Below, in pieces: positions 55,065 to 63,539 of a stretch of DNA of 64,000 bases; positions within the stretch are counted from its first letter, which is position 1; each line of letters begins with the position of its first letter. The stretch is taken from assembly GCA_016721115.1 (NCBI GenBank), contig JADKIW010000001.1, forward strand, positions 3,859,501 through 3,923,500, in the 5' to 3' direction. The stretch is from Candidatus Defluviilinea proxima (GTDB lineage: Bacteria > Chloroflexota > Anaerolineae > Anaerolineales > Villigracilaceae). A model generated the notes under the pieces. That model worked only from the letters and a program-made list of their open reading frames with translations, ran no database searches and was not told the DNA's origin. Made by a program: the position numbers and the translations under genes.

Positions 55065-55496
55065 TCAGCGAACAACAAAAAACCGCCGAATTTCTTCGAC
55101 GGTTTTAATCTCGTTATAGAGACATCTATGTAAGCATATTTGCCTTTTCAAAGCTTCTTCCAAAGAATCGATCGTGGCAGGTTTAATGATCATGGCAGTA
55201 GCGCCCAACTTCATCACTTTGTTGCGCGTCTCAGGCTGATCATCTGATGTGATAACGAAGACCGGCACAGATGTCAGCCGTGGTTCGCGTCGAAGAAAGG
55301 AAAGCACTTCAGTTCCATCTACACCGGGCATGTTAATATCGAGGGTTATAAACTGCGGTGTAAAACCTGTTCCCAAGACAGACATGGCCGCACTCGAACC
55401 ATAAGCCACGCGTACTTTGAGTCCCAGCACACCTAACATTTGCACCAATGCATCGGCCGTTTGCCGGTTATCGTCAATTACTAAACCTTCAGTCAT
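55065..55496 (-). CDS. Stand-alone response regulator receiver domain
   Basis: A 143-residue receiver with VIDDNRQT, aspartate in TLDINMPGVDG, Thr in VITSDDQPE and Lys in IIKPATI. It is a sixth single-domain receiver in the window but is not closely similar to the 29-34 kb cluster. The start is directly next to the moeA stop (TAA at 55497). The last 10 or so codons overlap a rho-independent terminator hairpin. Confidence 0.9.
   Translation of the reverse strand: MTEGLVIDDNRQTADALVQMLGVLGLKVRVAYGSSAAMSVLGTGFTPQFITLDINMPGVDGTEVLSFLRREPRLTSVPVFVITSDDQPETRNKVMKLGATAMIIKPATIDSLEEALKRQICLHRCLYNEIKTVEEIRRFFVVR
55071..55106 (-). terminator. Rho-independent terminator overlapping the end of the receiver gene
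   Basis: On the minus strand AAAACCGTCGAA / TTCGGCGGTTTT (one G-U pair) with a GAAA loop is followed by a T-run. The hairpin lies within the last codons of the coding sequence, before the stop at 55065. Confidence 0.7.
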
Positions 55497-57479
55497 TTAA
55501 TCCTCCAAAATTATTGTGCCCATCACAGACACATCATATCCCGTCAGTTGAGAGACGGCTTTTCGGAATGCTGAGTCAGCTAAAAGTCCGAAAAGAGGCG
55601 TGAGCAATTCATCATCCGCAAATTGTTTCGGGATCACCAGATCATAGCGCTCCTGAAAGAGCGGGATGAAGTCCAGATCCAAAGCCTGTGCGGCGGCGGC
55701 AATTCCGAGGCCACAATCGGCGCGGCCTGATGCCACAGAGGCCGCAACACCAAGATGAGTATACTCTTCCTGCAAGTAGCCTTCAATGGAGTTTGAGGAT
55801 ATTGTCATCAAATTCAAATGATAATCAAGTAGGACGCGCGTACCAGCACCGCGCTGTCGGTTCACAAATTGGACCTCGGGCCTGATGAGGTCACTCAAGG
55901 CGTTGATTCGCTTTGGGTTTCCTTTGCTCACGATCAAACCCTGTTCACGCCCCACCAGCGCAACAACCGTAACCGGTATGTTCGGCATGTACTGACGAAT
56001 GTAGGAAATGTTATATTCGCCCGTTTCAGGATTCAATAAATGCGACCCGGCAAAATGCGCCTCGCCCCGGCGAAGTGCGATCAACCCACCCTGTGAGCCG
56101 ACATTCGCAGAGGCAAGCCTGCGATCACGCTCAGCAAGGAATTGTGCCATGAGGTCGAGCGTGAGATCGTGCGAACCAATGGCAAGGATCGTCCGTTCGA
56201 TCTCTGCTTTGCTTCTATATAAACGGACTTGCACCTTCTCGCCCGCTTCCATGCCTTGTGTGCCGCTTGGAATGAGCGCCAACCCATCCGCCTGCACAAG
56301 TGACGTGATGACTCCCGCTCCGCGTGATAAAGGTGCGGCGAGAAGTTTATCGCCCACTTTACCGACAGCGACTCTTACAAAGTCATCATCGCCCGCAGGC
56401 GAGACGATCTTGCGCGTGAGCAATGCAGTTTCTGTTGCCAGTTCATTTGGTCTGCGCCCAAGCCATGTTGCAATGAGAGGCTCAACAAAAATATCAATAG
56501 TCAGCGCGGCAGAGACGGGATAACCGGGGACACCAACAATCGGGACGATGGACGATGGACCGTTGACCATGGTCTGTCGTCTACGGTCTATCGTCCCAAG
56601 AATGACTGGATGCCCCGGGCGAACGGCAACACCATGCACCAAAAGCGTTCCAAGGCTTTCAACAACCTTCGCAGAGAAATCTTCCGCGCCTGCTGAGGAA
56701 CCTGCATTGAGTAGAACCAGATCATGTTCCTGCGCGGCTTCTTCCACACGTTGACAGATCAAGCCGAAATCATCTTTAGTGATAGGGTATCGCGTCGGCT
56801 CGCCACCCATCGCTTTGACTTGCGCCGCAAGGACGAGTGAGTTGTATTCGAGAATATCTCCCGCTTTGAGTTTGCTACCGATGGGAACGAGTTCTGTTCC
56901 CGTAGGCAGAATTGCCACTTTCGGTTTTCGCGCGACGTTGATTTCCTGATGTCCCGCCGCGGCGATGGCACCCAAATCTGCTGGTTTGAGAATGTGACCA
57001 GCGGACAAAACCAATTGTGTAGCGACAATATCCTCACCAAGCGGACGGACATGACTCCAGGGTGCGACCGAAGCGCGGATACGGATCGAAGCAGGGTCAC
57101 GGATTTCTTTAGTGATATTCCCATGCTCATCGAGCGATTCAACATTTTCAATAGGAATGACGGCATTTGCCCAACCCGGCAACGGATCACCGGTATCCAC
57201 ATATTCAGCATCACTTCCCAGTTCAAGCGTTACCGGCGTGGACGGCATCGCTCCATTCGTCTTCACCGCGCGGACGGCAAACCCGTCCATGGCGGAGGCG
57301 TGATAATGCGGCGAAGACATCTTTGCCCAAACTGGTTCGGATGTGACACGCCCCAATGCATTTTCGTTGAGAGGGATCACTTCTGCGCCAAGCACACGCC
57401 ACAAGTCTGCATCTTGAAGGGCTTGCTTCAAGCGTGCTTGAGCTTGGGAGAGAGGGATGTCGTGGAGGTAAACAGACAT
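55497..57479 (-). CDS. moeA: Molybdopterin molybdenumtransferase fused to a substrate-binding-like domain (MoeA-PBP)
   Basis: A 660-residue two-domain protein. Residues 1 to about 410 are MoeA: SPHYHASAMDGFAVRA, ILPTGTELVPIGSKLKAGDI and VPGYPVSAALTIDIF. Residues about 430-660 are a periplasmic-binding-protein-like domain (COG1910 type, RQRGAGTRVLLDYHLN, SGRADCGLGIAAAA, PLFQERYDLVIP), without a signal peptide, probably a ligand sensor. MoeA inserts molybdate into molybdopterin. The fusion is known in other bacteria and archaea. The gene is followed immediately by the receiver gene. Confidence 0.92.
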   Translation of the reverse strand: MSVYLHDIPLSQAQARLKQALQDADLWRVLGAEVIPLNENALGRVTSEPVWAKMSSPHYHASAMDGFAVRAVKTNGAMPSTPVTLELGSDAEYVDTGDPLPGWANAVIPIENVESLDEHGNITKEIRDPASIRIRASVAPWSHVRPLGEDIVATQLVLSAGHILKPADLGAIAAAGHQEINVARKPKVAILPTGTELVPIGSKLKAGDILEYNSLVLAAQVKAMGGEPTRYPITKDDFGLICQRVEEAAQEHDLVLLNAGSSAGAEDFSAKVVESLGTLLVHGVAVRPGHPVILGTIDRRRQTMVNGPSSIVPIVGVPGYPVSAALTIDIFVEPLIATWLGRRPNELATETALLTRKIVSPAGDDDFVRVAVGKVGDKLLAAPLSRGAGVITSLVQADGLALIPSGTQGMEAGEKVQVRLYRSKAEIERTILAIGSHDLTLDLMAQFLAERDRRLASANVGSQGGLIALRRGEAHFAGSHLLNPETGEYNISYIRQYMPNIPVTVVALVGREQGLIVSKGNPKRINALSDLIRPEVQFVNRQRGAGTRVLLDYHLNLMTISSNSIEGYLQEEYTHLGVAASVASGRADCGLGIAAAAQALDLDFIPLFQERYDLVIPKQFADDELLTPLFGLLADSAFRKAVSQLTGYDVSVMGTIILED

Positions 57480-57914
57480 TTATCCCCCACCCTGGCCCTC
57501 CCCCAACATGGGGGAGGGGATTAGAGAGCTTTGTTTAATCTCATGGACTTTTGTACGAATCATATTCAGAGCCAGTGGCAAATTATTTTCAGGGATTTCT
57601 GTTTTAATTCTAAAAACGATCAAGCCCAAAGCCTCAAGGATTTCTTGTCTTGCTTCATCTACTTCTTTTTGTTGGTCATGAATAAGACCATCCACTTCTA
57701 CTACAAGACGATAAACAGAATTATAGAAATCCACAACAAAATATCCAACAGGTTGTTGGCGTCGAAACTTTATGCCGTCCAGCTTTTTTCCACGTAAAGC
57801 ATTCCAAAGGATTCTTTCTCCTTCAGTTGGTTCCTTACGGAACTCACGCGCGATCTCAATCATCTTACGCTTGATTTCAGGCGATACATAAATACGCGGA
57901 AACTCATTCTTCAT
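57480..57914 (-). CDS. DUF559 / Vsr-like endonuclease-domain protein
   Basis: A 144-residue protein of the DUF559 group, related in fold to very-short-patch-repair endonuclease. TEGERILWNALRGKKLDGIKFRRQ and YFVVDFYNSVYRLVVEVDGLIHD carry the conserved Glu, Lys/Arg and Asp-Gly-His residues. The final residues (IPSPMLGEGQGGG) are encoded by a GC-rich repeat arm, so the natural C-terminus is probably shorter. The gene is bracketed by inverted GC-rich repeats and sits in the moeA-guaB gap, suggesting a mobile cassette. Activity is unproven. Confidence 0.8.
   Translation of the reverse strand: MKNEFPRIYVSPEIKRKMIEIAREFRKEPTEGERILWNALRGKKLDGIKFRRQQPVGYFVVDFYNSVYRLVVEVDGLIHDQQKEVDEARQEILEALGLIVFRIKTEIPENNLPLALNMIRTKVHEIKQSSLIPSPMLGEGQGGG
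57484..57521 (-). repeat. GC-rich repeat element, arm A of DUF559 cassette
   Basis: On the minus strand this holds a CCCTCCCCC/GGGGGAGGG stem-loop and a GGGTGGGGG tail. It resembles arm B at 57957 in the opposite orientation. It encodes the last residues of the DUF559 protein and ends beside the moeA start codon. Confidence 0.7.
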
Positions 57915-57956
57915 AAAAGATTATCCATAGCTTTTCACCTATTTAGTGAAAAGAGG

Positions 57957-57995
57957 CTCCCCTCCCCGCTCGTCGGGGAGGGGCTGGGGGTGGGG
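57957..57995 (+). repeat. GC-rich repeat element, arm B of DUF559 cassette
   Basis: Contains the stem CCCCTCCCC / GGGGAGGGG (57959-57983), a short loop and a GGGGGTGGGG tail. It abuts the guaB stop codon. Same design as arm A and inverted relative to it, so the pair flanks the DUF559 gene like terminal inverted repeats. Confidence 0.7.
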
Positions 57996-59435
57996 TTATC
58001 CTAACAATTCCACATCATGCGGACCCGACTCTTTCAAACCTGAGCCAGTCATGCGCACGAAGATAGCCTTCTCTTGAAATTCCTTGATCGTATGTGCGCC
58101 GCTGTAACTCATCCCTGATTGTAATCCTCCGATCAGTTGTGTGAGTACTTCTCTTGTCCTGCCGCGATACGGGACCGCCGCCTCAACCCCTTCGGCTACG
58201 TACTCTTCAATATCTTCGCGGGTCAGGTCATTGCCTTCGCGTTTGTTTCTTTCGATGTTCGCCGATAAAGAAGCCATACCGCGCGAGGCCTTATAGCGAT
58301 GACCTCTGCGAGTCATGATCAGGCCAGGGCTTTCATCGGTGCCAGCCAACATTGAACCGATCATCACAGTTTGTGCGCCAGCCGCAATTGCCTTCGCCAC
58401 ATCGCCGGGCTGACGGATACCGCCGTCGGCGATGATCGGCACACCCGAGGGACGCGCGGCTTCGGCACATTCAATGATCGCTGTCAATTGCGGCACACCT
58501 GAACCAGCCACTTGCCTTGTCACACAAATGGAGCCGGGGCCCACACCCACTTTTACAGAATCCACGCCCGCATCGATCAGGCGTTTCGTTCCATCGCCAG
58601 AGGCCACATTCCCGCCGACGACCTGCGCGTCTGGAAAATGTTTATGAATATTCTTGATCATTTCGATCTCAAGTTCCGAATCGCCGTGAGCGATATCCAC
58701 AACGATACAATCAGCGCCCGCACGCAAAGCGGATTCCACGCGGTGCATTTCCTTATCGCGCACGCCCACGGCCGCACCCACCGCCAGACGCCCCTTCGCA
58801 TCTTTGGTTGCAGAGGGGAACTGCGTGATCTTCATGATGTCTTTCAAGGTAATCAAACCCACCACCTTGCCATCTTTATCCACGAGCGGCAACTTCTCCA
58901 CACGGTATTCATGCAGTAGCCGTTCCGCATCTTTCAAAGATGTGTTTGGCGCGGCAGTATGCACTTCGCGCGTCATAATCTCAGTTACGAGCCTGTCTTC
59001 ATCTTCTTCAAACAACAGATCACGGGTTGAGACAATGCCAACCAGTTTCCCAGTTTTATCCAAAATCAAAATACCGCCCGTGCCAGTTTCATCCACAATA
59101 CGCTTTACATCACCCACTGTGTGCTGGTCGGTCATCGTGATGGGTTCGTCCACCACAAACGACTCCGCCTTCTTCACACGCTCGATCTGACGCGCCTGCT
59201 CAGCGATGGTCATAAAGCGGTGAATGATACCGATGCCGCCTTCACGCGCCATCGCAATCGCCATACCGCTTTCGGTCACCACATCCATGTTTGCAGAGAC
59301 GATCGGCACATGCAGGGCGATCTTCTTCGTCAACCAGGTCTTCGTTGAAAGTGCTCGCCGCGAATCCACATTCGAGTACTGCGGCACCAGTAAAACATCG
59401 TCATACGTCAAAGCCACATCAGGCAAAATTTTCAT
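57996..59435 (-). CDS. guaB: Inosine-5'-monophosphate dehydrogenase
   Basis: A 479-residue enzyme that converts IMP to XMP with NAD, the committed step to GMP. The catalytic cysteine is in GPGSICVTRQVAG, with the mobile flap further on. A CBS domain pair is inserted at about 95-205 (VDEPITMTDQHTVGD; GKLVGIVSTRDLLF), normal for IMPDH. Start 59435 has GAGGAG five bases upstream. It faces purA, the AMP branch enzyme, across a 351-base gap with divergent transcription. Confidence 0.96.
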   Translation of the reverse strand: MKILPDVALTYDDVLLVPQYSNVDSRRALSTKTWLTKKIALHVPIVSANMDVVTESGMAIAMAREGGIGIIHRFMTIAEQARQIERVKKAESFVVDEPITMTDQHTVGDVKRIVDETGTGGILILDKTGKLVGIVSTRDLLFEEDEDRLVTEIMTREVHTAAPNTSLKDAERLLHEYRVEKLPLVDKDGKVVGLITLKDIMKITQFPSATKDAKGRLAVGAAVGVRDKEMHRVESALRAGADCIVVDIAHGDSELEIEMIKNIHKHFPDAQVVGGNVASGDGTKRLIDAGVDSVKVGVGPGSICVTRQVAGSGVPQLTAIIECAEAARPSGVPIIADGGIRQPGDVAKAIAAGAQTVMIGSMLAGTDESPGLIMTRRGHRYKASRGMASLSANIERNKREGNDLTREDIEEYVAEGVEAAVPYRGRTREVLTQLIGGLQSGMSYSGAHTIKEFQEKAIFVRMTGSGLKESGPHDVELLG

Positions 59436-59467
59436 GATTTCTCCTCATCAATTTTTGTGTCGCCCGA

Positions 59468-59473
59468 ATTATA
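59468..59473 (-). promoter_or_regulatory. -10 element of guaB
   Basis: A perfect TATAAT on the minus strand about 33 bases before the guaB ATG. No clear -35 box at 16-18 bases. Good position for the promoter. Confidence 0.4.
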
Positions 59474-59786
59474 ATGCTTGACGATGTCTACACATTCTTT
59501 ATCTGGATGAAGAGCACGCTTCACACTTACCCCCAGCCTGCTCTTTGCAGAATCAGCCTTGGGCTACGCTGAAAGCGTCCACGCGAGAGGCAGGGCCGGG
59601 TTAAGAAAGAGGCGTTGCCATCGTTGAGATAAATGTGTCAGAGTTGGAATTCAAAAAAAAACAATCTCGCGCTGAGCGGAGAGACGAACGAAGTGAGGAG
59701 CGCAGTCGAAGCGCATGTTTCATGTAATCCTGCCCTTCGACTGCGCTACGCTCCGCTCAGGGCGAATGAAATCAAGAGGAGATATC
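59474..59786. other. guaB-purA divergent intergenic region
   Basis: No gene found. It contains two imperfect inverted repeats. One is at about 59520-59605 (cttaccccc... against ...gggttaag, weak pairing). The other is the stronger REP-like hairpin at 59672-59760. A purA promoter is not clear. I looked for tRNA, 4.5S and purine-responsive riboswitch structure and did not recognise any. Confidence 0.5.
59672..59760. repeat. Interrupted inverted repeat, REP-like
   Basis: Left arm parts CTGAGCGGAG and GCGCAGTCGAAG (59672-59681, 59700-59711) match right arm parts CTTCGACTGCGC and CTCCGCTCAG (59735-59746, 59751-59760) as exact reverse complements. This motif is common between genes in many bacterial genomes. 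It could form a long hairpin upstream of purA. Confidence 0.75.
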
Positions 59787-61052
59787 ATGACAGTAACAGC
59801 AGTGATCGGTTCACAGTGGGGCGACGAGGGCAAGGGCAAGGCCGTTGATTTTTTGGCGGAAGAGGTTGATTATGTAGCGCGTTTCAATGGCGGCAACAAC
59901 GCAGGGCATACGGTCATCAATAAGTTTGGGACGTTCAAAATTCATTTGGTGCCATCAGGGATTTTCGCACAGAACGCAGTGGGATTGATCGGCGGCGGCG
60001 TAGTGGTTGACCCGCAAGTATTGCTCGAAGAGATCGAGATGTTGAATAAATCTGGCGTGAACGTGGACGGACGTTTATGGGTATCGCCGCGTTCGCATTT
60101 GATCATGCCGTATCACAAAATTTTAGATGGACTGTACGAGGAAGCCAAAGGCGCAGGCGCCACAGGGACAACCCGCCGCGGCATCGGCCCCGTGTTCGCA
60201 GACAAGGTCAGTTACAACGGCATCCGCTGGACGGACTTTGCGAGCGATGCGTTTGAGAGCCGTTTGAAAGTGCAATTGGAATTGAAGAACAAGATCATCG
60301 TGGCGCTGGGCGGCGAGGCGTTGAAGTATGAAGAGATCCGCGATACGTATCGTGCCTATTACGCGAAGGTAAAGCCTTATATCAAGGAATTGTTCACGCT
60401 CGTACAAGATGGCTTGAAAGCGAATAAACATTTCCTACTTGAACAAGCGATGGGAACCTTCCTCGATACCGATTGGGGAACGTATCCGTTCGTGACCGCT
60501 TCGACAACGATTCCCTCTGCAGCTTCGGCTGGACTTGGCATTCCTCCACGTTACATCACGAACGTGATCGGCGTGACAAAGGCTTACACCACGCGCGTCG
60601 GTGCGGGGCCGTTGCCAACAGAGATCCACGATGTTCACAGTCCAGAGTACGAATCGTTTGGTGAAGTCGCCGCCACAACGGGACGCATCCGCCGCGTGGG
60701 CTGGCTGGACTTGGAGATCGTGAAGACAGCAGTCCTCTTGAGCGGTGTGACCGAGCTGTGTCTGACGAAATTGGATGTGTTGAGCGGACTGGAAAACTTG
60801 CAAGTGTGTACCGGCTACAAACTAAACGGTCAAAAAGTGGGCTATACCGATGTAGACGCCTACGGCCTGGATAACGTTGAACTCGTCTATCAAACCGTCC
60901 CTGGCTGGAAGGAAGATATCAGCAAGGCAAGGTCTTTCGAAGAATTACCCGCCAACGCACAGAGCTACGTCAAGATGATCGAAGATGCGACGGGTGTCCC
61001 TGTGAAGTGGATTGGGGTGGGCCCTGAACGGGATGCGACGATCAGGAGATAG
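59787..61052 (+). CDS. purA: Adenylosuccinate synthetase
   Basis: A 421-residue GTP-dependent enzyme that makes adenylosuccinate from IMP and aspartate, the first step to AMP. The P-loop GSQWGDEGKGKA is at the N-terminus and NNAGHTVI follows with the catalytic histidine. TRRGIGPVFADKVSYNGIR and the C-terminal DVLSGLENLQVCTGY are typical. ATG 59787 has AGAGGAG seven bases upstream; the frame extends further up only through the repeat region. Confidence 0.96.
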   Translation: MTVTAVIGSQWGDEGKGKAVDFLAEEVDYVARFNGGNNAGHTVINKFGTFKIHLVPSGIFAQNAVGLIGGGVVVDPQVLLEEIEMLNKSGVNVDGRLWVSPRSHLIMPYHKILDGLYEEAKGAGATGTTRRGIGPVFADKVSYNGIRWTDFASDAFESRLKVQLELKNKIIVALGGEALKYEEIRDTYRAYYAKVKPYIKELFTLVQDGLKANKHFLLEQAMGTFLDTDWGTYPFVTASTTIPSAASAGLGIPPRYITNVIGVTKAYTTRVGAGPLPTEIHDVHSPEYESFGEVAATTGRIRRVGWLDLEIVKTAVLLSGVTELCLTKLDVLSGLENLQVCTGYKLNGQKVGYTDVDAYGLDNVELVYQTVPGWKEDISKARSFEELPANAQSYVKMIEDATGVPVKWIGVGPERDATIRR

Positions 61053-61069
61053 AAAGTAGAAAGAGGAAA

Positions 61070-61163
61070 GACCTGACAGGTTTACTAAGAGCCACGATTA
61101 ACCAAGTTCGATACCGTTCAATGGCATCAGCTCGACTCTCGTGACGATAAAACCTGTCAGGTC
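61070..61163. repeat. 14-bp inverted repeat flanking a 66-base spacer
   Basis: The left arm GACCTGACAGGTTT (61070-61083) and the right arm AAACCTGTCAGGTC (61150-61163) are exact reverse complements. The motif ACCTGACAGG is itself partly palindromic and resembles widespread dispersed bacterial repeats. Lies at the left border of the cassette. Confidence 0.7.
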
Positions 61164-61219
61164 TCGATTCCATAGTTAGTTTTTTTTCTTGTTGGGGTGT
61201 TTTAGTGATGTTCGACACG

Positions 61220-61248
61220 TTGACCTGTCTATACCCGATGTTTATAAT
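61220..61248 (+). promoter_or_regulatory. Strong promoter of the unknown cassette
   Basis: TTGACC, 17 bases, TATAAT, one of the best consensus matches in the window. Predicted start near 61255 leaves a leader of about 108 bases before the ATG at 61363. Confidence 0.8.
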
Positions 61249-61362
61249 CTACTTATCTGGTTTTAACTCAGTACAGTCTAAACTTCTATTTTCCGAAGTC
61301 AATAGGTGTTTGGTTAGCAATGTAAGATGAATTTTAAAAACTATTCACTATGAGGGCAAAGC

Positions 61363-62832
61363 ATGACTGACCGAAGAAATGTAAGCGGTATAAGTGATCA
61401 TAAATTAAGAAAAGGCGCACTCGTTACCCCGCTAAATGCAGGTGCAGGAGATAAACTACTGCTAAGTTCCTGGACAAAGGAAAGAATGCCGGAATATCTC
61501 TGGTTAGGTTTGATTTTGTTGAGATATGGCAGGAAAAGCGGGGTCGAAAAAGCTGGAAGCATATTGTTTGAAATATCAAGAAAAATTGAAACCCTTTCTC
61601 AACCACGGCTATCGAAGATTTTTGGTCTTTCAGACGATGAACAAAAATTAGTTTATGAAATAATTTGTAGGCACGTTGATAAAGATGTTTTGGCACCCTT
61701 GACAATTTTATACCCGAGCAGGCTATATCCACTATTCAATGACTATTTCTTCGTTTCACACTTATTAGTGGAAGATCGAATTAATACGATATCCGAAGCG
61801 ATCAAATTGTTTTCCCCGCATCAGTCTAACGAAGCCACTGATCTGCGATTCTTGGCACTAAGTCTAATGCTTTTTGGTGGCAAAATACACTTTGCGGAAG
61901 GAATGAAAGCAGCCATAACAGCACTTCAAGAATATCCATATACTGATCACGAAGACGAGAAAATGAGAATGTATCGTCCTACAGTCAGGAGTATGGAAGG
62001 AATGAACTTTGAAGAAGAAAAAGCTGATTTTTCTTCTAAATTCTGGAGAGATTTTGGAATGCTTACACCTTGCAACCCAATAAGAATCGAATTTCCTGAG
62101 AATACGACAGATTACAAGGAATTTGAAGAGGATTGTCAGAAAGTCCTGGAGTATGTTTTTGACTCAAATAAGGAAAAGTCCCTCACTGAAGATAAATTTG
62201 GCGTAATTCTTGGATCAATCAATTATGCACGGAAAATCTTCTCTGAGATTAGCGACAATTCTTTGGGAAATAGCATACTTGGACGACATGGAATTAGGAC
62301 CATCATTGAAGTCTATATCATACTAAAGTACTTGCTGAAGAAAGAGTCTGAAAAGCGCAAGATATGGGAAGAATATAAACTATATGGCGTTAGCAAATAT
62401 AAACTTGTCCTTTTAAAGGCAAGGGAGAGCAATTCCATAGATATGACATCCCATTTTTCGTTACCCTTTGCCGAAGCACTCGTGAATGAAATTTTATGGG
62501 AGGAATTTATTGATGTTGATTTGAACTACTTTGATAAACAAGGGATTAGAGATAAAAGCATAGATGTTGGAGAAAAGGAGCTATATGATCTTTTCTATGA
62601 CTATGATTCAAGTTATGCTCACGGCTTATGGGGCGCCGTTAGAGAAAGTTCTATGCTTCACTGCAATAGTGCAAACCATCAATTTCATGCTGTGCCAGAC
62701 ATTTACGACAATCAAAATCTGCCAGACGTGAAATCAGATAGCTACAAGATCATGATATTGTTGTACACACTTTTAGCTGGGCTCTACGATATTCCTGCCT
62801 GGTTCGCAGATAAATATTTCGTTGCAAAATGA
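61363..62832 (+). CDS. Uncharacterised protein, DUF5677-like C-terminal region
   Basis: A 489-residue soluble protein, not closely recognised. Residues about 295-345 (LGNSILGRHGIRTIIEVYII then KRKIWEEYKLYGVSKYKL) resemble DUF5677, a helical domain of unknown function. The C-terminus has DYDSSYAHGLWGAV, with a conserved-looking Ser/His pair. The first 290 residues are mostly helical. GAGGG lies six bases before the ATG. The AT-rich composition differs from neighbouring purA and suggests transfer. First gene of three with four-base overlaps. Confidence 0.7.
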   Translation: MTDRRNVSGISDHKLRKGALVTPLNAGAGDKLLLSSWTKERMPEYLWLGLILLRYGRKSGVEKAGSILFEISRKIETLSQPRLSKIFGLSDDEQKLVYEIICRHVDKDVLAPLTILYPSRLYPLFNDYFFVSHLLVEDRINTISEAIKLFSPHQSNEATDLRFLALSLMLFGGKIHFAEGMKAAITALQEYPYTDHEDEKMRMYRPTVRSMEGMNFEEEKADFSSKFWRDFGMLTPCNPIRIEFPENTTDYKEFEEDCQKVLEYVFDSNKEKSLTEDKFGVILGSINYARKIFSEISDNSLGNSILGRHGIRTIIEVYIILKYLLKKESEKRKIWEEYKLYGVSKYKLVLLKARESNSIDMTSHFSLPFAEALVNEILWEEFIDVDLNYFDKQGIRDKSIDVGEKELYDLFYDYDSSYAHGLWGAVRESSMLHCNSANHQFHAVPDIYDNQNLPDVKSDSYKIMILLYTLLAGLYDIPAWFADKYFVAK

Positions 62833-63539
62833 AATCGCCAACGCTAATCAACATCAATCACTCACAGAAAGAATACTTGGAACTCCTGCTCCAATACAAG
62901 ACAGATGTCCAAGCTGATGATTTGTCTGTAACAAGAATGTGCGCTTTGCTAGATGAAGTGAAGTGTTTTTGGCTAAAGCAACTTAAGTCAATCGAATTGG
63001 AGTTGGCAGAATTAGCGGAAAGTCAAACATGTTTTGCCCTAACCGGAGCCATCTTTCTAAATGTTTCTGACAATGAACACTACTTTTTCAAATCACTTGG
63101 CGATTGTCACATAATTCCTGATCCATTTTCACGGCTTGAAATGTTCTTCAGACATCCTCAAGAGGAGATTAATCTCGCGTTTACTGTTGATTACTTTAAA
63201 CAGGCGTTTTTTGACACCTTGGAAATTCTCACAACCTATAAGGGCCATTTTTATGTATTGCCCATTCGAGAAATAGCTATTGAAGATCCGGAAAAACATC
63301 GTGAGTTACTCGATATGTTTTTCTGGAGATTTATATCAAACGCATTTGATGGCGAATTCAGGAACCATGAAGATTTTCACAAAAAATATAAGAATTTTCA
63401 GGAGATAGAAGCGGGATTAAATAGCTACGTCCAGGAACACTTAGTTTTCAATGATTTGGGTGATATTGATCTATCTTTGATGGAAAGAGTAAAAAATATA
63501 GTAGTCAATACACAAATATTTCATCAGGCTTTGAAGTGA
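62829..63539 (+). CDS. Uncharacterised protein, second gene of the right-edge cassette
   Basis: A 236-residue soluble protein with no recognised domain. It starts inside the stop codon of the gene before (ATGA) and shows the same AT-rich composition. It is acidic and rich in Leu, Glu and Phe (LLLQYKTDVQADDLSV; GHFYVLPIREIAIEDPEKHRE), suggesting a mostly helical fold. The last residues (TQIFHQALK) precede a GTGA overlap with the next gene. If one A were added in the GAAG sequence near 63534, this frame would continue into the third gene as a single protein of about 368 residues. Confidence 0.65.
   Translation: MKSPTLININHSQKEYLELLLQYKTDVQADDLSVTRMCALLDEVKCFWLKQLKSIELELAELAESQTCFALTGAIFLNVSDNEHYFFKSLGDCHIIPDPFSRLEMFFRHPQEEINLAFTVDYFKQAFFDTLEILTTYKGHFYVLPIREIAIEDPEKHRELLDMFFWRFISNAFDGEFRNHEDFHKKYKNFQEIEAGLNSYVQEHLVFNDLGDIDLSLMERVKNIVVNTQIFHQALK

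Larger units (their letters stand above)
61053..61362. other. Intergenic region between purA and the unknown cassette
   Basis: No gene is seen. It holds a 14-bp inverted repeat (61070-61083 GACCTGACAGGTTT, 61150-61163 its exact reverse complement), a T8 run near 61180 that may end the purA transcript, and the promoter at 61220. From the T-run onward the sequence becomes visibly AT-rich. Confidence 0.6.

Noticed and set aside
56949..57524. Plus-strand frame opposite the 5' end of moeA
   Set aside because: Shadow of moeA and of the repeat arm; no motif.
59474..59786. Possible structured RNA or purine riboswitch upstream of guaB or purA
   Set aside because: Only imperfect inverted repeats typical of dispersed repeats are visible; no conserved riboswitch core was recognised.
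61070..61163. Possible CRISPR-like repeat pair
   Set aside because: The two copies are inverted, not direct, there is one spacer only and no cas gene is nearby.
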